Shown here in pieces: positions 8,410-16,952 of a stretch of DNA of 64,000 nt. Numbering within the stretch: the first letter of the stretch is position 1; every line of letters begins with the position of its first letter. The stretch lies in contig NZ_RWKI01000008.1 in assembly GCF_003984645.1 (NCBI RefSeq), positions 1-64,000 of the forward strand, in the 5' to 3' direction. This DNA is from Variovorax sp. MHTC-1 (GTDB lineage: Bacteria; Pseudomonadota; Gammaproteobacteria; Burkholderiales; Burkholderiaceae_C). The translations under genes were made by a program, and so were the position numbers. Below the pieces are notes generated by a model, which saw nothing but the letters and a program-made list of their open reading frames with translations, ran no database searches and had not been told where the DNA came from.

Positions 8410-8991
8410 TTAGAGATCCACCTTGAGGTAGTGCGACCCGGCGATCGGGTTGTGATAGTAGGGCGGCACCTCTTCGAAGCCCAAGTCTTCGTAGAGTGCG
8501 CGCGCCGATTCCATGTCGTCCAGCGTATCCAACAGCACGCAGGCATAGCCGGCGCCGCGTGCCGCGTCCAGTATCGCTTCGGCCAGCTGTCGGCCGAGCC
8601 CCAGGCCGCGGAAGGCAGGCCGCACGTAGAGCCGCTTCATTTCTGCCGCGTTGGGGTAGTCGGTCGTGTCCAGGGGGCGCAGCGCGCAGCAGCCGGCGAC
8701 GTGGGCCAGGCCGCCTTGCGGCCGTTGAATCAGCGGCACATCGGCCATCGCGGCGGCGTCCTTGATATCGACCAGCGCCAGCAGCAGCGCGCCGCGCGGC
8801 TCCGCGTAGTCGCCGGGCAGGTTGGCGAGCTCCGCGTCGAAGTTCTGAAAGCACAGATCGATGCCGAGCGAGGCCGCGTAGTCCTTGAAGATCGCGCGCG
8901 TCGCCTCGATCTCCTGCCGTTCGTCGGGCGTGATCAGTACGATATCCGGCGCATCGGCCAGCGGCAGGGGGCGTGAAGTCGAGAAGCTCAT
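8410..8991 (-). CDS. GNAT family N-acetyltransferase
   Basis: A 193-residue member of the Gcn5-related acetyltransferases, which transfer acetyl from acetyl-CoA to an amine; the substrate cannot be read from sequence. The acetyl-CoA pyrophosphate-binding motif is clear (LYVRPAFRGLGLGRQL, about residues 127-142), followed by the usual DTLDDMESARALYEDLGF helix. The ATG at 8991 overlaps the stop of the upstream cytochrome b561 gene by 4 nt (ATGA), so the two are translationally coupled. Confidence 0.85.
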   Translation of the reverse strand: MSFSTSRPLPLADAPDIVLITPDERQEIEATRAIFKDYAASLGIDLCFQNFDAELANLPGDYAEPRGALLLALVDIKDAAAMADVPLIQRPQGGLAHVAGCCALRPLDTTDYPNAAEMKRLYVRPAFRGLGLGRQLAEAILDAARGAGYACVLLDTLDDMESARALYEDLGFEEVPPYYHNPIAGSHYLKVDL

Positions 8992-9701
8992 GCTCTCAAC
9001 GACGCAATCCACGCCGCAAAGGCCGCGCACACCGCGAACACCGCCAAGGCCAGCAGCCGCGAGGCGGCATCGTCGCGGCTCGGTGCCGCGCTGCCGTCCG
9101 TCACCAGCTTGTCGCCCGAGATCATCGGCCGCACCAGGCGACGGCGCTTGATGAGCACGTAGTAGAGCACTGCCAGCACATGCAGGCCGGCCAGCGCAAT
9201 CACGATCCATTTGCCCTGGCTGGTGTGCCAGCCCGTGGCCAGGCTCACCGTCGCGCCGGAGACGAAGCGCGTGAGCGGGCCGGACGCGGTGATCTCGTCG
9301 TCGGCAGTCAGGCCGCTCGCCACCTGCAGCGCCAGGATCGCGAGCAGCGCGAACACGGAGAATGCGCCGAGCGGCGTATGGCCGATGAGGTGGTCTGGAT
9401 GAGCACGCCCCCGCAGGTAGTTCATGAGCGAGCCGGGCGAATAGACGAAGGCGGCGAAGCGCGACCAACGCCCGCCGATGAAGCCCCAGATCAGGCGGAA
9501 CAGCAGCAGCGAAAGCACCGTGTAGCCCCCGCGGAAGTGCCACTCCATGATGCCTGCGAAGCCGGTCACGAGCTGGCTGATCACCGCCGCCGTGAGCGCC
9601 CAGTGAAACACGCGCGTCGGCAGGTCCCAGACCCGCGTACGGGCCGCGCTGGCATCACCCAGGCTCGCGCGGCGCGTGCTGGGCTCGAAGGTGTCGGACA
9701 T
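8988..9701 (-). CDS. Cytochrome b561 family membrane protein
   Basis: A 237-residue integral membrane protein of the bacterial di-heme cytochrome b561/Ni-hydrogenase b-type group, which passes electrons between quinol and periplasmic carriers. It starts VWDLPTRVFHWAL after a short cytoplasmic tail; candidate heme-ligand histidines lie in RVFHW, MEWHF, TGWHTS and AGLHVL, within four hydrophobic helices; a fifth helix is at the C-terminus. ATG 9701 is chosen because the family motif begins soon after; the ribosome-binding site is poor. A divergently transcribed cytochrome c-prime gene is the likely redox partner. Confidence 0.87.
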   Translation of the reverse strand: MSDTFEPSTRRASLGDASAARTRVWDLPTRVFHWALTAAVISQLVTGFAGIMEWHFRGGYTVLSLLLFRLIWGFIGGRWSRFAAFVYSPGSLMNYLRGRAHPDHLIGHTPLGAFSVFALLAILALQVASGLTADDEITASGPLTRFVSGATVSLATGWHTSQGKWIVIALAGLHVLAVLYYVLIKRRRLVRPMISGDKLVTDGSAAPSRDDAASRLLALAVFAVCAAFAAWIASLRA

Positions 9702-9853
9702 CGGGAGGACGGGGTGCGCGAGGCTGCGGGAAGCGCAGATTAGCAAAGTCGCGGCCGCCGCGCCTTCGGGTTGTCTCTATGCACCGCGCTCGACCAGCCC
9801 CCGGACACTGTCACGGTGCCGGCCCCGCGGCGCTGTCTAACAAGGAAAACACG

Positions 9854-10294
9854 ATGAATCGCCTTGCCTCGTTCACCCTGGCAGCGGCCGGCGCAGCCCT
9901 TTGCCTGCCTGCGATCGCCCAGTTTGCCAAAAAAGAAGACGCCATCAAGTATCGCCAGAGCGCGATGTTCATCCAGAACCAGCACGTGGCCCGTCTGGGC
10001 GCCATGGCCAGCGGTCGCGCACCGTTTGACGCGGCGGCCGCTGCCGCCAATGCCCAGGTGGTGGCCGAGATTTCCAAGCTGCCCTGGGCCGGATTCGGCG
10101 CCGGGACCGAGGGCGGCGACGCCAAGCCGGAAATCTGGAAGGAGCAGGCGAAATTCAAGGAGCTCAGCGAGAAGCTGATGGCCGAGACCAGCAAGCTGCC
10201 CACCGCTGCCGGCAACCTGGATACGCTCAAGGCCGCGATGGCATCGGTGGGTGGCACATGCAAGTCGTGCCACGACAGCTTCCGCAAGGACTGA
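9854..10294 (+). CDS. Cytochrome c-prime family protein
   Basis: A 146-residue secreted cytochrome. Residues 1-22 form a Sec signal peptide (cleavage near AIA-QF), giving a ~124-residue periplasmic four-helix protein. The C-terminal heme-attachment motif CKSCH (Cys136, Cys139, His140) is typical of class II cytochromes c. These bind NO or carry electrons. CAAGGA at 9841-9846 is the ribosome-binding site. It is divergent from the cytochrome b561 gene, a pairing common in proteobacteria and suggesting electron transfer between the two. Confidence 0.9.
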   Translation: MNRLASFTLAAAGAALCLPAIAQFAKKEDAIKYRQSAMFIQNQHVARLGAMASGRAPFDAAAAAANAQVVAEISKLPWAGFGAGTEGGDAKPEIWKEQAKFKELSEKLMAETSKLPTAAGNLDTLKAAMASVGGTCKSCHDSFRKD

Positions 10295-10321
10295 GCATCC
10301 GAGGGCCGCCCCGGACGCCGC

Positions 10322-10819
10322 TCAGGCTTCGGCCAGCAGCTTCTCGATCAGCTTGTGCAGCTCGGCAAAGTCGGGTTCGCCCACATAGCGCTTCACGATC
10401 TCGCCGCGCTTGTTGACGATGTAGGTGGTCGGCGTGAGCTTCACGTCGCCCCAGGCCTGCGCCACCGCGCCGGTGTTGTCGATCGCCACTTTGAACGGCA
10501 GCTTGCGCGTCTCGACGAAGTTGACCACGTAGCTCGGCGGGTCGTAGCTCATGGCCACCGCCACCGTGTCATAGCCCCGGCCCTTGTACTTGTCGTAGGT
10601 TGCGATCACCTTGGGCATCTCGGCCACGCAGGTGACGCAGCTGGTGGCCCAGAAATTGACCAGCGTGACCTTGCCCTTAAGATCGTCCGTGCTCCTCTTG
10701 CTGCCGTCGAGCAGCACGAAGGTCGACGCCGGCGCCGCCGACACCCCCGTATTCAGATACACGCCCACGCCGACGGCCAGGGCGATCGCGACGGCTGCGG
10801 CGTAGATGATTTTTTTCAT
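10322..10819 (-). CDS. TlpA/ResA-like thioredoxin-fold protein
   Basis: A 165-residue exported thioredoxin-family protein. It has one N-terminal hydrophobic segment (residues 4-22), an FWATSCVTC active site (Cys61, Cys64) and a cis-proline TPTTY motif near 132-136, so it should face the periplasm and act in disulfide exchange, for example in cytochrome c maturation. The CxxC dipeptide is Val-Thr, unlike thioredoxin (Gly-Pro). Its start codon is only 13 bp from that of the divergent DUF4197 gene. It converges on the cytochrome c-prime gene with a 27-bp gap. Confidence 0.87.
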   Translation of the reverse strand: MKKIIYAAAVAIALAVGVGVYLNTGVSAAPASTFVLLDGSKRSTDDLKGKVTLVNFWATSCVTCVAEMPKVIATYDKYKGRGYDTVAVAMSYDPPSYVVNFVETRKLPFKVAIDNTGAVAQAWGDVKLTPTTYIVNKRGEIVKRYVGEPDFAELHKLIEKLLAEA

Positions 10820-10832
10820 GGGAGAACGATGG

Positions 10833-11537
10833 ATGGACCGACGAGATTTTAGTTCCGCCTTCCTGGCCGCGCCCGCCGCCCTGGCATTGCTGGCAATACG
10901 GCAGGCGCATGCGCTGACGATCGACGACCTCAGCGCCGGCGACGCCTCGAAGGGGCTCAAGGCCGCGCTCGAAAAAGGTGCCACCGCGGCGGTCGGTCTG
11001 CTTGGGCGCCAGGATGGCTTCCTGGGCAATCCCAAGGTCCGCATTCCGCTGCCCGGCTACCTCGAGGACGCGGGCAAGATGCTGCGCATGGTGGGCCAGG
11101 GCAGCCGCATCGACGAGCTCGTGACGGCGATGAACCGCGCCGCCGAGCAGGCGGTTCCGGCGGGCAAGGACCTGCTGGTGAACGCCGTGCGCACCATGAG
11201 CGTGGCCGATGCCAAGGGGATCCTGGTCGGAGGCGACACCTCGGTCACCCAGTTCTTCGCCAACAAGACCCGCGCGCCGCTCACCGAGCGATTCCTGCCC
11301 GTCGTGACCTACGCCACGGTCAAGGTCAAGCTGGCGGAGAAGTACAACAGCATCGCCGGCAAGGCAGCCGGCTACGGCCTGGTGAAAAAGGAAGACGCCA
11401 ACATCCAGCGCTACGTGACCGGCAAGTCGCTCGACGGCCTCTACCTCATGATCGGCGAGGAAGAGCGCAAGATCCGGCAGGACCCGGTGGGCAGCGGCAG
11501 CGCGATTTTGCAGAAGGTGTTCGGCGCATTGCGTTAG
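10833..11537 (+). CDS. DUF4197 family exported protein
   Basis: A 234-residue protein recognised as the DUF4197 family, whose role is unknown. The N-terminus (MDRRDFSSAFLAAPAALALL) resembles a twin-arginine or Sec signal ending near AHA, so the mature protein is probably periplasmic. The core includes the family-like GFLGNPKVRIPLPGYL and GDTSVTQFFANKTR segments and is mostly helical. ATG 10833 is used because GGGAGAA lies just upstream; this same site sits between the two divergent start codons. Confidence 0.8.
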   Translation: MDRRDFSSAFLAAPAALALLAIRQAHALTIDDLSAGDASKGLKAALEKGATAAVGLLGRQDGFLGNPKVRIPLPGYLEDAGKMLRMVGQGSRIDELVTAMNRAAEQAVPAGKDLLVNAVRTMSVADAKGILVGGDTSVTQFFANKTRAPLTERFLPVVTYATVKVKLAEKYNSIAGKAAGYGLVKKEDANIQRYVTGKSLDGLYLMIGEEERKIRQDPVGSGSAILQKVFGALR

Positions 11538-11578
11538 TCCCGAGTCGGAGGGCGGGGGGCGGCTCGATAATCGCTCCG

Positions 11579-12109
11579 ATGCCCTTTCCGTTCCGTCCCC
11601 GATTCGCGACGCTCGCGCTGGCCGCTGCAGCCTTCGGCGCGTGCAGTCCCGTCTTCAATTGGCGCGAAATACCCATCGCGGACGATGGCTTGATCGCGCT
11701 CCTGCCTTGCAAGGCCGACCGGGCGACGCGCATGCTGCCGCTCGGCGCCGAGCTGATCAGCGTCGACGTGACAGGTTGCGAGGCCGGCGGCGCCACTTTC
11801 GCCGTCGCGCACGCAGCGGCCAGCGATGCCGCGCAGGCCGATGCCTGGATGCGCGCCTGGCGCGCGGCAACGCGCACGCAGCTGGGCAGTGCCCCGGTCG
11901 CCGAGACGCCGATCGTGATGGCCCGCGCCGCCGAATCGCCCGGGCCGATCCGGCTCGACACCCAGCCTGGTGCCAGCGGGCCGACCCACGTGCTCTGGTT
12001 CGCCCAGCAGCGCGCCGGAAAGGTGGCGCTCTACCAGGCGACCGTGCTCGGCAAGCCTTCCTCGACCGAGGCGCTCGCCATCTTCTTCGAGGGCTTGCGC
12101 CTTCCATGA
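11579..12109 (+). CDS. Hypothetical lipoprotein
   Basis: A 176-residue protein with an N-terminal hydrophobic segment and a FGAC lipobox-like site (Cys22), so probably an outer- or inner-membrane lipoprotein. The rest is a compact alpha/beta-looking domain with no motif I recognise. It has no clear ribosome-binding site. Its stop codon overlaps the start of the MFS transporter (ATGA), implying co-translation with the transporter and phosphotransferase genes downstream. Confidence 0.65.
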   Translation: MPFPFRPRFATLALAAAAFGACSPVFNWREIPIADDGLIALLPCKADRATRMLPLGAELISVDVTGCEAGGATFAVAHAAASDAAQADAWMRAWRAATRTQLGSAPVAETPIVMARAAESPGPIRLDTQPGASGPTHVLWFAQQRAGKVALYQATVLGKPSSTEALAIFFEGLRLP

Positions 12110-13368
12110 GCGGCGGCGCTCTGGCTGGTCGCGGCCGGATCGCGGCGGTCTTCCTGGCCTTTGCCTTCGCCTACTTTCTCTCGACGCTGGTGCGCGCCAT
12201 CACCGCCACGCTGTCTCCCACGCTGACGGCGGAGTTCGCCCTCCATTCGCGCGACCTCGGGCTTCTCGCCGGCGGCTATTTCCTCGGCTTCGCGTTGACG
12301 CAGCTGCCCATGGGCAGCTGGCTCGATCGGCACGGTCCCAAGCGCGTGATCCTCTCATTTCTGTCGATGGCGGTCGCCGGCTGCCTGCTGTTCTCGGTGG
12401 CGACGCAGTTCTGGCTGCTGCTGGCGGCGCGTGTCCTCACCGGCGTGGGCGTCAGCGCCTGCCTGATGGCGCCGCTCACCGGCTACCGCCGCTGGTTCGA
12501 CCCGGCGCTGCAGCTGCGCAGCAACTCCTGGATGCTGATGATCGGCTCGCTGGGCCTGGTTGCCGCCACGCTGCCCGTGCAGTGGCTGACGCCGCTGGTG
12601 GGTTGGCGGCCGCTTTTCTGGCTGCTCGCAGCCGGCGTGCTGGGTTCGATGCTGCTGATCGCCTGGGCCGCGCCCGCGTGGGACAACGCGGCCCATGCGG
12701 CGAACGTTCAGGAAGTCGCTGTTCCTCGCCGGGACGCCGGCTACGCCGCCGTATGGCGCGACCCATTCTTCCGCAAGCTCATGCCGATCGGTTTCTTCAA
12801 TTACGGCGGCTTCGTCGCCATGCTGACGCTCTGGGTCGTCCCGTGGCTCACGCGCGTCGCCGGCTACGCGCCGGCGGAGGCCGCGGATGCATTGTTCTCG
12901 ATCAGCATCGCGATGCTCGTCACCTACTGGCTCTGGGGCGCCGCCAACCCGTGGCTGGTGCGCCGGGGCCTCGCAGCGGCCCGGCTGATCGGCTGGGGCC
13001 TGCCGCTCGCCATGCTGGCGCTCGCCGCCATCCTGGTGCTCGGCCGTGCAGCGGGCACCCTGGCCTGGGCGATCTTCCTCTGCAGCTCGACCGTGGTGGC
13101 GCTGGCCCAGCCCGCGGTCGCGATGGCGCTGCCCGCCACGCTGGCGGGGCGCGCCCTCTCGGCATACAACCTGGTGGTGTTTCTCGGCGTTTTCGTGGTT
13201 CAGTGGGGTGTCGGGCTCCTGATCGACCTGTTCGGTCGTGCCGGCTTCGACACGGTAGGCGCCTTTCGTGGCGCGCTGGGCCTGTTTCTGGGATGCTGTT
13301 TGTTGTCTTATTTCTACTTCCTGTGGGCGCCCCCGCATAATCGACAGGCAGCCTTCCGACCCACATGA
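12106..13368 (+). CDS. Major facilitator superfamily transporter
   Basis: A 420-residue integral membrane protein with about 12 hydrophobic helices and the MFS signature between helices 2 and 3 (GSWLDRHGPKRVIL, about residues 67-80). A second, weaker copy lies in the C-terminal half. The substrate is not deducible; the closest general type is the nitrate/cyanate/organic-anion MFS group. Both ends overlap neighbours by 4 nt (lipoprotein upstream, EIIA downstream), so it belongs to the same translationally coupled string. Confidence 0.85.
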   Translation: MSGGALAGRGRIAAVFLAFAFAYFLSTLVRAITATLSPTLTAEFALHSRDLGLLAGGYFLGFALTQLPMGSWLDRHGPKRVILSFLSMAVAGCLLFSVATQFWLLLAARVLTGVGVSACLMAPLTGYRRWFDPALQLRSNSWMLMIGSLGLVAATLPVQWLTPLVGWRPLFWLLAAGVLGSMLLIAWAAPAWDNAAHAANVQEVAVPRRDAGYAAVWRDPFFRKLMPIGFFNYGGFVAMLTLWVVPWLTRVAGYAPAEAADALFSISIAMLVTYWLWGAANPWLVRRGLAAARLIGWGLPLAMLALAAILVLGRAAGTLAWAIFLCSSTVVALAQPAVAMALPATLAGRALSAYNLVVFLGVFVVQWGVGLLIDLFGRAGFDTVGAFRGALGLFLGCCLLSYFYFLWAPPHNRQAAFRPT

Positions 13369-13820
13369 ACAGCATCTTCATCATCGCCCACTCGCCGCTC
13401 GCCCAGGCGCTGCGGCAGTGCGCGCTGCATGTGTTCCCGGACAGCGAGACCTCTGTCGTCGCCCTCGACGTGCTGCCCAATGTGTCGCCGGACGAAACCC
13501 TCGCGGCGGCGCGCATCACGCTGGCCCAGCTGCAGCGCGCGCCGCGCTCGCAGGTGCTGGTGTTGGCCGACGTGTTCGGCGCCACGCCCTGCAACGTGGC
13601 GCAGAAGCTGGTCGATGGCGTGCGTTCGCGCCTCGTGGCCGGAGTCAACCTGCCGATGCTGCTGCGCGCCGTGAGCTACCGCAACGAGCCGCTCGAGACC
13701 CTGGTGCAGCGCGCGCTCACCGGCGGCACCGCGGGCGTGATGCAGGTGGCGGTGGCGGCACCCCAGAATCAGGCAAGAAGAAAGCACAGTGATAAAGACA
13801 TCCGTGACCATCAGCAATAA
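13365..13820 (+). CDS. PTS EIIA component, mannose/fructose family
   Basis: A 151-residue phosphocarrier of the ManX/PtsL type. The N-terminal FIIAHSPLA motif carries the phosphorylatable His9. No EIIB or EIIC gene is nearby, so like the incomplete PTS of other betaproteobacteria it probably has a regulatory rather than a sugar-transport role. Its last 32 nt overlap the HPr gene, which starts with GTG inside it. The polar tail after residue 135 may be non-domain sequence. Confidence 0.88.
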   Translation: MNSIFIIAHSPLAQALRQCALHVFPDSETSVVALDVLPNVSPDETLAAARITLAQLQRAPRSQVLVLADVFGATPCNVAQKLVDGVRSRLVAGVNLPMLLRAVSYRNEPLETLVQRALTGGTAGVMQVAVAAPQNQARRKHSDKDIRDHQQ

Positions 13821-14058
13821 GCTGGGGCTGCATGCGCGCGCCTCGGCCAAACTCACCAAGCTCGCCGGCAGCTATCCCTGCGAGGTCTGGCTCTCGCGCG
13901 GCGATCGCCGCGTCAATGCCAAGAGCATCATGGGCGTGATGATGCTGGCGGCGGGCATCGGCGTGACGGTGGAGATTGAAACCAACGGCGAGCGGGAGCA
14001 GGAAGCGATGGACGCGATCGTCGCGTTGATGAACGACAAATTCGGAGAAGGTGAATGA
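13789..14058 (+). CDS. ptsH: Phosphocarrier protein HPr
   Basis: An 89-residue HPr that passes phosphate from EI to EIIA proteins. His15 lies in LGLHARAS and the regulatory Ser46 is conserved in NAKSIMGVM, so it could also be a target of HPr kinase (gene not in this window). The start is GTG at 13789, inside the end of the EIIA gene; the stop overlaps the EI ATG by 4 nt. The order EIIA-HPr-EI is the usual betaproteobacterial arrangement. Confidence 0.94.
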   Translation: MIKTSVTISNKLGLHARASAKLTKLAGSYPCEVWLSRGDRRVNAKSIMGVMMLAAGIGVTVEIETNGEREQEAMDAIVALMNDKFGEGE

Positions 14059-15863
14059 CTTTCGCCGTCCACGGGCTCCCTGTCGCCCGTGGCATTGCCA
14101 TAGGCCGCGCCGTGCTCGTGGTCTCGAGCCGTATCGACGTGGCGCACTATTTCATCAAGCCCGAGGAAGTCGAGACCGAGATCGACCGCGTGCGCACCGC
14201 GCGCAACGCGGTGGCCGAGGAACTGCAGAAGCTGCAGGCCAGCGTCGCGCTGATGGGGCCGAACGATGCGCCGCACGAACTCGCGGCGCTGCTCGAGGTG
14301 CACCAGATGCTGCTGCAGGACGAGGTGCTCACCGGCGGCGTCAAGCATTGGATCGTCGAGCGCCTCTACAACGCCGAATGGGCGCTCACCACGCAGCTCG
14401 AGGTGATCGCGCGCCAGTTCGACGAGATGGAGGACGAATATCTGCGCGAACGCAAGGCCGACCTCGAACAGGTGGTCGAGCGGCTGCTGCACCGCATGAA
14501 GGGCACCGCCGCGGTGCTGGCGCCGACGCCGCCGCGCCGCAAGCGCAGGGCCGAGGACGACGATGCCGATCCGACCGCCAACGACGCCATCGACGCCCCG
14601 CTGGTGCTGATCGCGCACGATCTCTCGCCGGCCGACATGCTGCAGTTCAAGAAGAGCGTGTTCGCCGGCTTCGTGACCGACGTCGGCGGCCGCACCTCGC
14701 ACACCGCGATCGTGGCGCGCAGCATGGACATCCCGGCCGTGGTCGGCGCGCGCAGCGCGAGCCAGCTGGTGCGACAGGACGATTGGGTCATCATCGACGG
14801 CGACGGCGGCGTCGTGATCGTCGACCCCTCGCCGATCATCCTGGCCGAATACGGCTTCAAGCAGCGCCAGAACGACTTGGAGCGCGGGCGGCTCTCGCGC
14901 CTGCGCCACAAGCCGGCCGTCACGCTCGACGGCCAGCGCGTCGACCTGCTGGCCAATATCGAGATGCCCGAGGACACGATCAACGCGGTCAAGGCCGGTG
15001 CGGTCGGCGTCGGCCTGTTCCGCAGCGAGTTCCTGTTCATGGGCCGCGAAGCCCAGCGCCTGACGCGCCTGCCCGACGAGGAGGAGCAGTACCAGGCCTA
15101 CAAGCGCGCGGTCGAGGGCATGCAGGGCATGCCGGTCACGGTCCGCACCATCGACGTCGGCGCCGACAAGCCGCTCGACGGCAGGTCGGTGCGCGACGAT
15201 GGACACCTCAACCCGGCGCTGGGCCTGCGCGCGATCCGCTGGAGCCTGGCCGACCCCGCCATGTTCCTGACGCAGCTGCGCGCCATCCTGCGCGCCGCGG
15301 CACACGGAGAGATTCATCTCCTGATCCCCATGCTCGCGCACGCGAGCGAGATCCGCCAGACGCTTTCGCTGATCGACTTCGCGCGCGCCGAGCTCGACAA
15401 CCGCGGCGCGGTGCACGGCAACGTGAAGCTCGGCGCCATGATCGAGATTCCGGCCGCGGCGCTCACGCTCAAGACCTTCCTGAAGTACTTCGACTTCCTG
15501 TCGATCGGCACCAACGACCTGATCCAGTACACGCTGGCCATCGACCGCGCCGACGAATCGGTGGCGCACCTCTACGATCCCGCCCATCCCGCGGTGCTGC
15601 GCCTGGTGGCCGAGACCATCGCCGAGTGCCGGCGCCAGGGCAAGGGCGTGAGCGTGTGCGGAGAGATGGCGGGCGACGTCATGTTCACGCGGCTCCTGCT
15701 GGGCATGGGTCTGCGCAGCTTCTCGATGCACCCCTCGCAGATCCTGGCCGTCAAGCAGGAAGTGCTGCGCGCCGACACGAGCAAGCTCGAAGCCTGGGCG
15801 CAAGAGGTGCTGGAGGCGGAAGAGCCGGCGGCCGTGCTCACGCCGGCGGCTGCGTCGCAATAA
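14055..15863 (+). CDS. ptsI: PTS enzyme I (phosphoenolpyruvate-protein phosphotransferase)
   Basis: Takes phosphate from PEP onto a histidine and hands it to HPr. The 602-residue product has the HPr-binding N-domain, phospho-His216 in GGRTSHTAI, and the PEP-binding barrel with SEFLFMGR, SIGTNDLIQYT and the catalytic VCGEMAGD loop. A charged, Pro/Arg/Asp-rich insert near residues 155-180 is absent from E. coli EI. It is coupled to ptsH by a 4-nt overlap and ends the operon. Confidence 0.96.
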   Translation: MTFAVHGLPVARGIAIGRAVLVVSSRIDVAHYFIKPEEVETEIDRVRTARNAVAEELQKLQASVALMGPNDAPHELAALLEVHQMLLQDEVLTGGVKHWIVERLYNAEWALTTQLEVIARQFDEMEDEYLRERKADLEQVVERLLHRMKGTAAVLAPTPPRRKRRAEDDDADPTANDAIDAPLVLIAHDLSPADMLQFKKSVFAGFVTDVGGRTSHTAIVARSMDIPAVVGARSASQLVRQDDWVIIDGDGGVVIVDPSPIILAEYGFKQRQNDLERGRLSRLRHKPAVTLDGQRVDLLANIEMPEDTINAVKAGAVGVGLFRSEFLFMGREAQRLTRLPDEEEQYQAYKRAVEGMQGMPVTVRTIDVGADKPLDGRSVRDDGHLNPALGLRAIRWSLADPAMFLTQLRAILRAAAHGEIHLLIPMLAHASEIRQTLSLIDFARAELDNRGAVHGNVKLGAMIEIPAAALTLKTFLKYFDFLSIGTNDLIQYTLAIDRADESVAHLYDPAHPAVLRLVAETIAECRRQGKGVSVCGEMAGDVMFTRLLLGMGLRSFSMHPSQILAVKQEVLRADTSKLEAWAQEVLEAEEPAAVLTPAAASQ

Positions 15864-15928
15864 AACGAAACACGGCGAAACCGGCGCGAAAGGACTTTGC
15901 GGCGCCCGGATCGCACCATCGGGTCTTC

Positions 15929-15947
15929 CTGATCGACATCCGATCAG
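15929..15947 (+). promoter_or_regulatory. Inverted repeat upstream of the Spy-like gene
   Basis: CTGATCG (15929-15935) and CGATCAG (15941-15947) flank a 5-nt spacer, 20 bp before the Spy-like start. No T run follows, so an operator or leader hairpin is more likely than a terminator. It does not match the CpxR consensus. Confidence 0.35.
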
Positions 15948-15966
15948 TCCTCAAAGGAAGACTCTC

Positions 15967-16431
15967 ATGAAACCCTGGTTCAAGCGTTCACTTTTCGGTG
16001 TTGCGGGCGCAGCGCTCGTCGCAGGCAGCCTCGTCGGCTGCGGTCATCGCCATGGCTGGGGCGGCGGCTCGGAGCAAGACCGCGCCGAGTTCCGCGCCCG
16101 CATGGTCGAGCGCGTGGGCAGCAAGCTCGATCTCGATGCTGCACAGAAGCAGAAGCTCGCGGTGCTGAGCGAGAAGCTGCAGGCCCAGCGCGCCGCCCTG
16201 CGCGGCGGCGGCGACCCGCGCGCCGAGTTCCGTGCCCTGTTCGCCGGGTCCAAGCTCGACCAGGAGCGCGCGAAGAAACTGGTGGAAGACAAGACCGCCG
16301 CTATCCAGGCCGGCAGCCCCGAAGTGATCGCGGCGGCGGCCGACTTCTTCGACAACCTGAACCCGGCGCAGCAGCAGAAGGTGCGCGAGTTCATGGAGCG
16401 TCGCGGCCGCCGCTGGAACCGCCATGGCTGA
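15967..16431 (+). CDS. Spy/CpxP-like periplasmic lipoprotein
   Basis: A 154-residue lipoprotein with a VGCG lipobox (Cys25) and a His/Gly-rich linker after the cysteine. The mature part is helical and charged, ending in an LNPAQQQKVREFMERR segment of the LTxxQ type found in Spy and CpxP, ATP-independent periplasmic chaperones and envelope-stress sensors. AAAGGAAG (15953-15960) is the ribosome-binding site. A sensor kinase and OmpR-type regulator lie 0.5 kb downstream, reminiscent of a Cpx-like stress circuit (inference). Confidence 0.8.
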   Translation: MKPWFKRSLFGVAGAALVAGSLVGCGHRHGWGGGSEQDRAEFRARMVERVGSKLDLDAAQKQKLAVLSEKLQAQRAALRGGGDPRAEFRALFAGSKLDQERAKKLVEDKTAAIQAGSPEVIAAAADFFDNLNPAQQQKVREFMERRGRRWNRHG

Positions 16432-16885
16432 TGCATCTGCGCCGCGCTTCGTCGCGCCGCGGGCGCCGCGGGCCGGCCAGGCCCCGATCGAAGGCTCGTC
16501 GTCCGGTGCCACGCTGGGCGGCGTGCGCATCGTGCTGCGGCTCGAAGGCCTCGTCGTGCTCGCGGCGGTCGCGGTCGCCTACATGCAGCTGGGCGCGAGC
16601 TGGGGCCTCTTCGCGATGCTGTTCTTGCTGCCCGACCTGTCCTTCCTCGGCTACCTCGCCGGTTCGCGCGCCGGTGCCGCTGCCTACAACGCCGCACATT
16701 CGTACATCGGTCCAATTGCGCTGCTGGCATTCGGCGCACTGGGCGAGACGTCACTCGCCCTCGCGATCGGGTTGATCTGGTGCGCCCACATCGCCCTCGA
16801 TCGCGCGCTCGGCTACGGGCTCAAGTACGGCAGCGAGTTCGGCGCCACGCACCTGGGCCGCATCGGCCGCGCTGACCCATGGTGA
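16424..16885 (+). CDS. DUF4260 membrane protein
   Basis: A 153-residue protein matching the DUF4260 family from memory: about four hydrophobic helices, with the family-typical YNAAHSYIGP segment (about 87-96) and a WCAHIALDRALGYGLKY end. An extra Pro/Ala-rich leader of some 30 residues precedes the core. Role unknown. It starts 8 nt inside the Spy-like gene and lies just before the response regulator. Confidence 0.78.
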   Translation: MADASAPRFVAPRAPRAGQAPIEGSSSGATLGGVRIVLRLEGLVVLAAVAVAYMQLGASWGLFAMLFLLPDLSFLGYLAGSRAGAAAYNAAHSYIGPIALLAFGALGETSLALAIGLIWCAHIALDRALGYGLKYGSEFGATHLGRIGRADPW

Positions 16886-16952
16886 GCACGGCGATCCGAT
16901 GCCGGCGGGCCTGATCTGCAGCCTTGTGTTCGCCGGTATGCACAATCGCCGA

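Noticed and set aside
13872-15860. A 662-codon open frame antisense to ptsI, and similar very long antisense frames at 48827-51322 and 61025-63544
   Set aside because: They mirror strongly coding genes in high-GC DNA, have His/Arg/Val-rich composition typical of antisense translation, and lack ribosome-binding sites.
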